This document shows, in pieces, positions 9,382 through 16,399 of a stretch of DNA of 64,000 nucleotides. The position numbers were made by a program, and so were the translations under genes. The number at the start of each line of letters is the position of its first letter. Position 1 is the stretch's first letter. This stretch comes from Sporosarcina jeotgali. Lineage in GTDB: Bacteria > Bacillota > Bacilli > Bacillales_A > Planococcaceae. The stretch is taken from positions 291,001 to 355,000 of the forward strand of contig NZ_CP116341.1 in the NCBI RefSeq assembly GCF_033304595.1. Reading direction: 5' to 3'. The notes beneath the pieces were generated by a model. It was not told the DNA's origin. It made no database searches and was given only the letters and a program-made list of their open reading frames with translations.

Positions 9382-10208
9382 AAGGAATCATGGTCATGGG
9401 AACCGCCTCGGACGTAGGAAAAAGCCTAGTCTGCACAGCGCTATGCCGGCTGCTCGCGAATGACGGAATACGCGTGGCGCCGTTCAAATCCCAGAATTTA
9501 TCCCCATATACTGAACTCGCAATGGACGGGACACCAATCAGCCGTGCGCAATTCATCCAAGCCGAAGCTGCACGGGTCGAGCCGGCTGCGGACATGAACC
9601 CAATCATCTTGCAGCCTGCGTCTGATGGAACATTGACTGGTACGTTTTGCGGCAAACGACTCGAACCTGTAAGTGGAATGGCGTATCGCGATGTCTATTA
9701 TGAGCAGGCAATAAAAGCAATTGGACATTCACTCGAATCGTTAAACGAGTCATTTGAAGCGATTGTTATCGAAGGTGCCGGGAGCCCTGTTGAGATGAAT
9801 TTACTCGCACGCGACATCGTAAACATGCGAGTCGCTGAACTGGCGGACGTTCCTGTCATACTTGTTGCGGACATCGACCGGGGCGGTGTGTTTGCATCCA
9901 TCATAGGGACACTGGAATTGCTGAAGCCAACGGAGCGAAACCGTGTAAAAGCGATTATTGTCAATAAATTCAAAGGGGACCCCGCGGGATTCCAAGAGGG
10001 GATTGAATTCATCGAATCGTATACGGGGATTCCAGTAGCTGGCGTGCTGCCATTCAAAAGCGATCACGGAATCGCGGAAGAAGATACCGAACGACCGGAA
10101 ACGCAAGCGCCGAGCGGAGTGGATCCTTATGATGCGTGGTCTGAACACGTACAGAATCATATCGACTGGACTTTGCTGAAAGAGATTATGGGAGTAGCCA
10201 GCCGATGA
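9378..10208 (+). CDS. cobQ: CobQ/CbiP-like cobyric acid synthase lacking the glutamine amidotransferase domain
   Basis: Only 276 residues, against about 500 for normal CobQ. The N-terminal synthetase half is intact: P-loop GTASDVGKSLVCTALCR, FKSQNLSPYTELAMDG, VIEGAGSPVEMNL, VADIDRGGVFASI. It runs to GVLPFKSDHGIAEEDTE, where the amidotransferase half should begin. Instead the sequence jumps to DPYDAWSEHVQNHIDW, which resembles the C-terminal tail that follows the amidotransferase in full-length CobQ. The gene therefore looks like an in-frame internal deletion of about 230 codons. Without that half it cannot use glutamine in the usual way. The frame and overlaps with both neighbours are intact, so it may still be expressed. 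It could be a relic in a salvage-only pathway. Confidence 0.8.
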   Translation: MKGIMVMGTASDVGKSLVCTALCRLLANDGIRVAPFKSQNLSPYTELAMDGTPISRAQFIQAEAARVEPAADMNPIILQPASDGTLTGTFCGKRLEPVSGMAYRDVYYEQAIKAIGHSLESLNESFEAIVIEGAGSPVEMNLLARDIVNMRVAELADVPVILVADIDRGGVFASIIGTLELLKPTERNRVKAIIVNKFKGDPAGFQEGIEFIESYTGIPVAGVLPFKSDHGIAEEDTERPETQAPSGVDPYDAWSEHVQNHIDWTLLKEIMGVASR

Positions 10209-10966
10209 ATGGCATATTGCTAGCGCTGCAGTTTTTCACAAGCATTCCCATCCGGAAAGAGCTGCCGATGGAAAAGCGGCATGTCACGGCGATGTATGGC
10301 GCGCTGCCGTTTGTCGGAATATTGATTGGCCTGGGGATGACTGCAAGTATTCTGTTAAGTGACTGGCTTGGATTCGGGTCAATTCTTGCTGCAGTCTTGA
10401 CGCTGATTGTCGGGATTGCTCTCACGGGAGGCTTGCATTTGGACGGAGTGGCAGACACCAGTGATGCGTATTTTTCGTATCGTGATCAGACAAGGCGCCA
10501 TGAAATTCTCGCGGATCCCCGAATCGGCGCATTCGGCACACTGGGACTCATCGTGTTCATCCTATTGAAATTCGCTTTGCTTCAAGAATTGATTGCAGCG
10601 AATCATGCAAGCGTCAGTGTCCTGATCGCAGTTCCGTTTTTTGCCCGTGGTGCTATGGTGATTTACTTTGTTACAGCGAAACCTGCGAAAGCAAGCGGCA
10701 TGGCGTACTTTTTTCTGGAAAAGCTGAATCGCGGACCGCTTATTTGCTGGACGATTGTATGCTTGGCAGCAGGATTAATGGCCATCGGAATTGTTTTGGA
10801 TACTGTTATTCTGCCGTTAGTCATTGCGGGTGTGACGGGTCTTTCACTTCTGCTCTATCGGTCGTGGACCATTCGTAATTTTGGAGGCGTCACGGGAGAT
10901 TTAAGCGGGGCGTTCATTGAAGGAATGGAGGTCGTGTTATGGATCACGGTGTTGAGTTTGTTGTAA
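10205..10966 (+). CDS. cobS: Adenosylcobinamide-GDP ribazoletransferase (cobalamin synthase)
   Basis: A 253-residue membrane protein of the CobS family. It joins adenosylcobinamide-GDP to alpha-ribazole (phosphate) to form adenosylcobalamin (phosphate). The diagnostic segments are LALQFFTSIPIRKELP at the N-terminus and GLHLDGVADTSDAYFS followed by ADPRIGAFGTLGLI, which carry the acidic metal-binding residues. Later come GVTGDLSGAFIE and several hydrophobic helices. The start overlaps the cobQ stop (ATGA) and the end overlaps cobC by 28 bp. Confidence 0.95.
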   Translation: MNGILLALQFFTSIPIRKELPMEKRHVTAMYGALPFVGILIGLGMTASILLSDWLGFGSILAAVLTLIVGIALTGGLHLDGVADTSDAYFSYRDQTRRHEILADPRIGAFGTLGLIVFILLKFALLQELIAANHASVSVLIAVPFFARGAMVIYFVTAKPAKASGMAYFFLEKLNRGPLICWTIVCLAAGLMAIGIVLDTVILPLVIAGVTGLSLLLYRSWTIRNFGGVTGDLSGAFIEGMEVVLWITVLSLL

Positions 10967-11541
10967 TTCGGCATTTGCCGACTGCGGGGAATGGCAAACG
11001 GCAATACGTTGGCTGGACGGATGAACCCATCATTCCGTCTGACGCGGAGCCATATGATCGTACGATTCGGACGGTTCACGGCAGTGATTTGCTGCGGGCG
11101 AGACAAACTGCGGCATTGCTGTTTCCGAACGCGGCCTATGTTGCGGATCGCCGTTTTCGAGAATGTAATTTTGGTCAATTTGAAGGGAAAACGTATACTC
11201 AGCTTGAAAGGTATTCACATTACCGAAATTGGGTGGACGATCCGTCGGCGATTTCACCGCCTGACGGCGAATCACTGCAACAAGTAGAAACGCGCGTTTT
11301 GAAGGCGTTCCAGGAATTGCCTGCAGGGGCACATGTCGTGACACATGGCGGGCCGATTCGATTGCTTTTAGCGCGATTTGCTCCTGAACAACGTGAATTC
11401 TGGTCCTGGAATGTCCCGCACGGTTCAATCTGCCGGTTTCACTGGGAGTCAGAAGAACAGTGGAAGGAGGGACAGCGATGCACATCGTTATCGGTGGAAA
11501 TGCGAACGGAAAACGGAAATTCGTCCGAGAAAGAATGCTAG
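10939..11541 (+). CDS. cobC: Histidine phosphatase, probable alpha-ribazole-5'-phosphate phosphatase
   Basis: A 200-residue histidine-phosphatase family protein. The catalytic motif appears as VVIRHLPTAGNGKRQYVG, with the phospho-accepting His after Arg. The second His lies in VVTHGGPIRLLLA. ECNFGQFEGKTYTQLER is typical of CobC-like members. In this operon the expected role is removing the 5'-phosphate from alpha-ribazole phosphate or adenosylcobalamin phosphate. The start ATG 10939 lies inside the end of cobS. The catalytic residues look intact. The substrate is assigned from context. Confidence 0.85.
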   Translation: MDHGVEFVVIRHLPTAGNGKRQYVGWTDEPIIPSDAEPYDRTIRTVHGSDLLRARQTAALLFPNAAYVADRRFRECNFGQFEGKTYTQLERYSHYRNWVDDPSAISPPDGESLQQVETRVLKAFQELPAGAHVVTHGGPIRLLLARFAPEQREFWSWNVPHGSICRFHWESEEQWKEGQRCTSLSVEMRTENGNSSEKEC

Positions 11542-11870
11542 AAGAAACCTGCTGGCTGGGGGATGAAACCTTGCTCGATTTAGCGGAAGTGTCTAAGCTG
11601 TCCAGCGATCAGCAGGCGGTTCTATGCAATATAGAAGAGTGGATGGAGACGCAGCTGGACGATGAAGACAAAGCGATTCAAGACTTCTTGTATGCTGTAT
11701 CAGGGAAAAGCATAACGATCATTTTAACAGATATCGGAAGAGGGATTGTGCCAATGGATGCGAGTGAACGCGCGCTTCGCGATGCATGCGGACGGCTGAA
11801 CCAGCATTTATTGAAAGAGGCTGCAGAAGTCACAAGGATTTGGTACGGCATTCCACAAAAATTGAAGTAA
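11478..11870 (+). CDS. Short CobU-like protein with altered P-loop
   Basis: A 130-residue protein starting at ATG 11478, preceded by GGAAGGAGG at 11462-11470 (the frame is open a little further upstream). The C-terminal third follows the CobU pattern: ILTDIGRGIVPMDASERALR then DACGRLNQHLLKEAAEVTRIWYG. The N-terminus reads MHIVIGGNANGKRKFVRERM, where CobU has GGARSGKS. The glycine and GK are kept but the Ser after Lys is Arg, and the segment between is about 50 residues shorter than in CobU. It may be a decayed second CobU or a regulatory or stabilising paralogue; a full CobU domain already exists in the fusion protein upstream. It overlaps cobC by 64 bp. Confidence 0.6.
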   Translation: MHIVIGGNANGKRKFVRERMLEETCWLGDETLLDLAEVSKLSSDQQAVLCNIEEWMETQLDDEDKAIQDFLYAVSGKSITIILTDIGRGIVPMDASERALRDACGRLNQHLLKEAAEVTRIWYGIPQKLK

Positions 11871-11884
11871 AGGGGAGAGTTTAC

Positions 11885-12481
11885 ATGAAAATCTATACAA
11901 AAACAGGGGACAAAGGGCAAACGAGTTTAATTGGAGGACGTGTCGACAAAGACAGCTTGCGCGTAGAAGCGTATGGCACGATTGATGAACTGAATTCATT
12001 CATCGGAAAAGCGATGGCAGAACTGGACTTAGAAACGTGCCGTGACATTTTTGACGACCTTGAAGCAGTTCAGAACGAATTGTTCGATGGCGGCGGAGAC
12101 CTCGCGAATGTCATGAAAGAGCGTCATTACAAATTGTCCGATGAACCAATCGAAGTGCTGGAGCAGCGCATTGACGAACTGATGGAAGAAGCGCCGCCAC
12201 TGGAGAAATTCATCCTGCCGGGCGGATCACATGCCGCTGCGTCCCTTCACATCTGCAGAACAGTTACGCGCCGTGCAGAACGAATTACGGTAACACTCAT
12301 GAAGAATGAAGAAGACGTACCAGGTACTGTTCAGCGCTACTTGAACCGTCTATCGGACTATTTGTTCGTCGCAGCTCGTATTGTGAACAAGCGTGCAACT
12401 GTTTCAGACAACGAATACGTCCGCAGCGCGAAAGTGTTCCGTACGGGAGCGAAAGACAAAAAGGATAACGCAAGCGAATGA
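11885..12481 (+). CDS. PduO-type cob(I)alamin adenosyltransferase
   Basis: A 198-residue protein. The family signature MKIYTKTGDKGQTSLIGG starts at ATG 11885, which is preceded by AAGGGGAGAG; the frame is open upstream but the motif marks the true N-terminus. Other landmarks are VEAYGTIDELNSFIG, FILPGGSHAAASLHICRTVTRRAER and YLNRLSDYLFVAAR, which carry the ATP-binding and active-site Arg/Glu residues. The enzyme transfers the adenosyl group of ATP to cob(I)alamin, making the coenzyme form needed by IcmF at 22010. The stop overlaps the next gene (ATGA). It is equivalent to YvqK of Bacillus. Confidence 0.95.
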   Translation: MKIYTKTGDKGQTSLIGGRVDKDSLRVEAYGTIDELNSFIGKAMAELDLETCRDIFDDLEAVQNELFDGGGDLANVMKERHYKLSDEPIEVLEQRIDELMEEAPPLEKFILPGGSHAAASLHICRTVTRRAERITVTLMKNEEDVPGTVQRYLNRLSDYLFVAARIVNKRATVSDNEYVRSAKVFRTGAKDKKDNASE

Positions 12482-13158
12482 CCGCATACCGGAACGCGAT
12501 GCAGCTCGGTGACTGGATTGTCACGACGGACAATTCAGGAGGGATCGGGGAGAAGATGGATGATCTCGTCGCCGTTCCTGACCAGATTACTGCTCGTTTC
12601 GCAGCCCGCGTCGCACTGCTTGAACAGTGGGCAGCGGGAGCGGAACCTGCAGCTGTATTGCTCCATAACTTCAGCGGGGACGCGAGTTGGGATCGGTATT
12701 GCGAAGGAATCCGTGATGTATTCGATGAAATCGGAGCCGCGATGCCCCCCATCAGCGGCAGCAGTGAAACGAATATGTCAATGCGCCAATCCGCTGTTGC
12801 GGTGACGCTGCTGGGGAAGCAGACAGTCGAATCCAGCGAGTCAACCGGAGATTGGTATACATATGGAACCCCCCTCTCAGGTGAAGAGGTGCTTACAAAG
12901 GGTTCTGAAATTGCGTCGCTGACGGTCTTGGACGAAGCACGCCGCAGCGGACTGATTCAGCGCCTCTGGCCAGTCGGATCCAGCGGAATTTTGGCGGAAT
13001 GGCGAGCAATCACGGAGGATCCGAATCGTTTAGTCACAAGTCCGCTCGACGGTACTTGCTCTGCAGGCCCATCGACCGTAGTGCTGCTCCAAATGGATTC
13101 GGAAAAACGAGCAGAGGCAAAACACCACTTTGGATCGTTACTGCATCCTTTGAAATGA
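12478..13158 (+). CDS. AIR-synthase/PurM-like protein, probable alpha-ribazole kinase
   Basis: A 226-residue protein at the end of the B12 operon. The sequence resembles the N-terminal ATP-binding half of the AIR synthase (PurM/ThiL/SelD) superfamily: DWIVTTDNSGGIGEKMDDLV near the start carries the Asp/Asn/Gly pattern, and PISGSSETNMSMRQSAVAVTL follows. Firmicutes that salvage B12 use an AIR-synthase-like alpha-ribazole kinase (CblS) to phosphorylate alpha-ribazole for CobS. Operon position makes that the best guess. No neighbouring CblT-type alpha-ribazole transporter was recognised. The assignment is family plus context only; the ThiL-like fold is seen, the substrate is inferred. Confidence 0.6.
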   Translation: MTAYRNAMQLGDWIVTTDNSGGIGEKMDDLVAVPDQITARFAARVALLEQWAAGAEPAAVLLHNFSGDASWDRYCEGIRDVFDEIGAAMPPISGSSETNMSMRQSAVAVTLLGKQTVESSESTGDWYTYGTPLSGEEVLTKGSEIASLTVLDEARRSGLIQRLWPVGSSGILAEWRAITEDPNRLVTSPLDGTCSAGPSTVVLLQMDSEKRAEAKHHFGSLLHPLK

Positions 13159-13164
13159 AACTGT

Positions 13165-13225
13165 AAGCGCTGCTTCATCACAATCCTGAAGTTCAAAGGA
13201 TTGATTGGCAGCGCTTCGCTTTTTC
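13165..13225 (+). terminator. Terminator of the cobalamin operon
   Basis: The outer stem AAGCGCTGC/GCAGCGCTT (13165-13173, 13208-13216) encloses a second stem CAATCCT/AGGATTG. A T run at 13220-13224 follows. Confidence 0.8.
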
Positions 13226-13280
13226 GTGCGGGTTTGTAGGGGAGTGAGCGGATTCTCTGAGCGTTGAAATCTAAGGGTGT

Positions 13281-13820
13281 GATCAAAAATAGAGGGATTT
13301 GATCATAAATCACGAATTATGCTCATAAATATGGGGAAGTGCTCATAAAGCTTGGAAAGTGATCATAACCATGTGAAAGTGATCATAACCATGTGGAAGT
13401 GATCATAAACATGGAGCAGTGATCATAACCATGTGGAAGTGCTTATAAAACTGGAGAAGTGCTCATAAACATGGGGAAATGCTTATAAAACTGGAGAAGT
13501 GCTCATAAACATGGGGAAATGCTCATAAACATGGGGAAATGCTCATAAACCAGGAGAAGTGATCATAAACCTGGGAAAGCGCTCATAAAGCAGGAGAAGT
13601 GATCATAAACCTGGGGAAATGCTCATAAAACTGGAGAAGCGCTCATAAACATGGGGAAATGCTCATAAACCAGCAGAAGTGATCATAACCATGTGGAAGT
13701 GCTCATAAAACTGTAGAAGTGCTCATAAACATGGAAAAGTGCTCATAAACCAGGAGAAGTGATCATAAACCTGGGAAAGCGCTCATAAAGCTTGGAAAGT
13801 GATCATAAACCTCTTAAACC
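13281..13820. repeat. 27-unit array of a 20-bp repeat, core GATCATAA/GCTCATAA
   Basis: A core G(A/C)TCATAA (sometimes GCTTATAA; GATCAAAA in the first unit) recurs at 13281, 13301, 13321 and so on to 13801, always exactly 20 bp apart with no slip over 540 bp. The other 12 positions vary among a few recurring forms such as ACATGGGGAAAT, ACTGGAGAAGT and CCATGTGGAAGT. Repeats fill the gap between the B12 operon terminator and the fadF promoter. No ORF with a credible start is present. Shorter arrays with the same core lie at 17825, 35488 and 61291. Confidence 0.9.
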
Positions 13821-13946
13821 TCAGAAACCACTCAAAACTTCAACCCCCCAATCAAACACTCGCGCGGCAATCTGGCTGCAACTAGTCAACTTGATTCGCG
13901 ACCAGCCTGCACTTCATCAGAATTCACCGTTATTTCAAAATTTTCA

Positions 13947-13976
13947 TTGACTGAATGCTCATTCATATCTTAAACT
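13947..13976 (+). promoter_or_regulatory. fadF promoter with FadR-like operator
   Basis: TTGACT (13947-13952) and TAAACT (13971-13976) are spaced by 18 bp. The spacer holds the palindrome TGAATGCTCATTCA (13952-13965), close to the Bacillus FadR operator core TGAATGA..TCATTCA. In Bacillus subtilis fadF is a FadR target, and a FadR-like regulator is encoded at 21332. A bound repressor would cover the promoter. Confidence 0.6.
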
Positions 13977-14059
13977 AGTAAGGAACGCATCGACAAACTG
14001 CCTCAATTCATCTAGACTAGTAAGAACATTCATTACATACACACAAAGGGGAGGACATC

Positions 14060-16210
14060 ATGACACCTTTATTAATCGCCAACTGGGTTTTATTCCTGGG
14101 CGTTGTCGCATATGGACTGGCGCTGTTTACTTATTTAATTAAAACACGCACACAATTTATCCGACTCGGGCAAAAAGAGGACTTTGATAACAATGTACAG
14201 AAACGCCTCAAAGAAGTTTGGGTTAACGTATTCGGACAAAAGAAACTATTGAAAGATAAAAAGAGCGGTTCCATTCACGTGATGTTTTTCTATGGGTTCC
14301 TGCTCGTGCAATTTGGTGCAATCGATCTCATTTGGAAAGGATTAAAACCGGATTCACACTTACCGTTCGGACCGGTCTATCCCTTCTTCACATTCTTCCA
14401 GGAGATTGTTGTAGCAGTCATCCTTGTAGCGGTTGTTTGGGCATTCTACCGCCGTTACATGGAAAAACTTGTCCGCTTGAAACGCGGCTGGAAATCAGGA
14501 CTTGTCCTCATCTTCATCGGTTCACTGATGATTTCGACGCTCGTTGCAAACGGTATGAACATGATTTGGCATAACCATGCAACGACTTGGACGGAGCCTA
14601 TGGCGTCAGGAATTGCAAGCGTTTTCAGTTTCCTGTCCCCAACCGCTGCAGCAGCGATCTTCTTCGTAGCATGGTGGGTTCACTTGCTTACATTGCTCAC
14701 ATTCCTCGTGTATGTGCCGCAATCGAAGCACGCGCACTTGATTGCCGGACCTGTCAATACGTATATGATGCGTTTCGACCGCCGCGGAAAACTTGCGCCG
14801 ATCGATTTTGAAGCACTAGAAGAAATTGAAGACGAAGATGAAATGCCGACACTTGGCGTCGGCAAAATCACGGACTTCACTCAGCTGCAGATGATTGACT
14901 TGTATGCGTGTGTGGAATGCGGCCGCTGTACGAATATGTGTCCGGCTACGGGAACAGGGAAAATGCTGTCCCCGATGGACTTGATCACAAAACTGCGCGA
15001 TAACTTGACGAACACAGGCGCATTGACAACAAAACAAAAGCCTTGGGTGCCAAGTTTCATGTTCAGCAACACAAAAGGGAACCAAATCGCACTTGCCGCT
15101 GGTCTTGAAGGCGCAACGATGGACGACATTTACAATCCATCTTTGATTGGCGATGTCATCACTGAAGAAGAAATTTGGGCATGTACGACGTGCCGTAACT
15201 GTGAAGACCAATGTCCGGTAATGAACGAGCATGTTGATAAAATCATCGACCTTCGCCGTTATCTTGTCATGACAGAAGGTAAAATGGATGCAGATGCACA
15301 GCGCGCGATGACAAACATCGAACGCCAAGGAAATCCATGGGGACTGAACCGTAAAGAGAAAGAGAACTGGCGTGACGCACGTCCGGATCTTAAGATTCCA
15401 ACGGTGAAAGAACTGAAAAAAGCTGACGAATCCTTCGAATACTTACTATGGGTCGGCTCAATGGGGGCATTCGACAACCGTTCACAAAAAATCGCGTTGT
15501 CCTTCGCGCACTTGCTGAACGAAGCAGGGGTTTCATTCGCCATCCTTGGAAATAAGGAGAAGAACTCCGGTGACACACCGCGCCGTCTTGGAAATGAATT
15601 CTTATTCCAAGAGCTTGCGACGGCTAACATCGCTGAATTCGAAAAAGCGGAAGTGAAAAAGATTGTCACGATTGACCCGCACGCATTCAACATTTTCAAA
15701 AACGAATATCCTGACTTTGGCTTCACTGCCGAAGTGTATCACCATACCGAGCTTTTACACGAACTTGTCCAACAAGGCCGTTTGAAGCCACAGCATGCAA
15801 TCGAAGAAACGATTACATTCCACGATTCGTGTTACCTGGGCCGTTACAACGATGTGTACGACGCACCGCGTGAAATTTTGAAATCTATCCCAGGTGTCAA
15901 CTTGGTAGAGATGAAACGAAACCGTCAAGACGGCATGTGCTGTGGCGCTGGCGGAGGTCTCATGTGGATGGAAGAAGACGCAGGTCACCGCATCAACGTC
16001 GCTCGTACAGAGCAGGCCATGGAAGTGACACCGGGTATTATTTCTTCCGGATGTCCGTATTGCTTAACGATGCTGTCGGACGGAACGAAAGCAATTGAAG
16101 TGGAAGAAACGGTCGGAACGTACGACATCGCTGAGCTTCTTGAACGTTCCGTATTTGGAGAAGGAATCGCAGACGGATCTGAATCTGAATTAGAACCAGT
16201 ACTTCAGTAA
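14060..16210 (+). CDS. fadF: FadF-type membrane iron-sulfur oxidoreductase
   Basis: A 716-residue protein. The N-terminal 220 residues form several membrane helices of the nitrate-reductase-gamma/HdrE type. Two 4Fe-4S motifs follow: CVECGRCTNMCP (from about 284) and CTTCRNCEDQCP (from about 375). The C-terminus has two CCG-type cysteine modules: FHDSCYLGRYND then CCGAGGGLMW, and SSGCPYCLTML. Proteins of this kind (YwjF/FadF in Bacillus) are thought to pass electrons from acyl-CoA dehydrogenases, via ETF, to the quinone pool. The ribosome site is AAGGGGAGGA. It is monocistronic by its own terminator but leads the beta-oxidation cluster. Confidence 0.9.
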   Translation: MTPLLIANWVLFLGVVAYGLALFTYLIKTRTQFIRLGQKEDFDNNVQKRLKEVWVNVFGQKKLLKDKKSGSIHVMFFYGFLLVQFGAIDLIWKGLKPDSHLPFGPVYPFFTFFQEIVVAVILVAVVWAFYRRYMEKLVRLKRGWKSGLVLIFIGSLMISTLVANGMNMIWHNHATTWTEPMASGIASVFSFLSPTAAAAIFFVAWWVHLLTLLTFLVYVPQSKHAHLIAGPVNTYMMRFDRRGKLAPIDFEALEEIEDEDEMPTLGVGKITDFTQLQMIDLYACVECGRCTNMCPATGTGKMLSPMDLITKLRDNLTNTGALTTKQKPWVPSFMFSNTKGNQIALAAGLEGATMDDIYNPSLIGDVITEEEIWACTTCRNCEDQCPVMNEHVDKIIDLRRYLVMTEGKMDADAQRAMTNIERQGNPWGLNRKEKENWRDARPDLKIPTVKELKKADESFEYLLWVGSMGAFDNRSQKIALSFAHLLNEAGVSFAILGNKEKNSGDTPRRLGNEFLFQELATANIAEFEKAEVKKIVTIDPHAFNIFKNEYPDFGFTAEVYHHTELLHELVQQGRLKPQHAIEETITFHDSCYLGRYNDVYDAPREILKSIPGVNLVEMKRNRQDGMCCGAGGGLMWMEEDAGHRINVARTEQAMEVTPGIISSGCPYCLTMLSDGTKAIEVEETVGTYDIAELLERSVFGEGIADGSESELEPVLQ

Positions 16211-16289
16211 AAAGGATTTGCCAGAATACCAGATTTGTCCTACAATTGAGACAGTCGAACAGAACAGAATTGTGAATTAAATTAACCGA

Positions 16290-16314
16290 GGGGGAGCACC
16301 AGTGCTTCCCCTTT
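16290..16314 (+). terminator. Terminator after fadF
   Basis: GGGGGAGCA (16290-16298) pairs with TGCTTCCCC (16303-16311) around a CCAG loop, with one G-T pair. The T tract is short (TTTCT). Confidence 0.65.
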
Positions 16315-16330
16315 CTGATGAAACCTAACC

Positions 16331-16350
16331 GAGCGAGCGTTCAGTCGCTC
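16331..16350. promoter_or_regulatory. Palindrome upstream of the thiolase gene, possible operator
   Basis: GAGCGAGCGTTCAGTCGCTC has perfect 6-bp arms GAGCGA/TCGCTC around an 8-bp centre. It has no T tract, so it is more likely an operator than a terminator. It differs from the FadR-like box at 13952. The regulator is unknown. Confidence 0.35.
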
Positions 16351-16363
16351 CTTGCACACCGAA

Positions 16364-16378
16364 ATGTAAACGTTATCA
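16364..16378. promoter_or_regulatory. Catabolite-responsive element (cre) before thiolase
   Basis: ATGTAAACGTTATCA matches the CcpA cre consensus WTGNAANCGNWNNCW at every defined position. It lies just upstream of the thiolase ribosome site, where CcpA would block transcription of the fatty-acid/branched-chain degradation genes when sugar is present. Confidence 0.65.
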
Positions 16379-16399
16379 AAAAACTGGAGGATGATGAAA

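Noticed and set aside
13281..13820. CRISPR array
   Set aside because: The conserved part is only 8 bp and the period 20 bp, far too short for repeat plus spacer. The filler recurs in a few forms and there are no cas genes.
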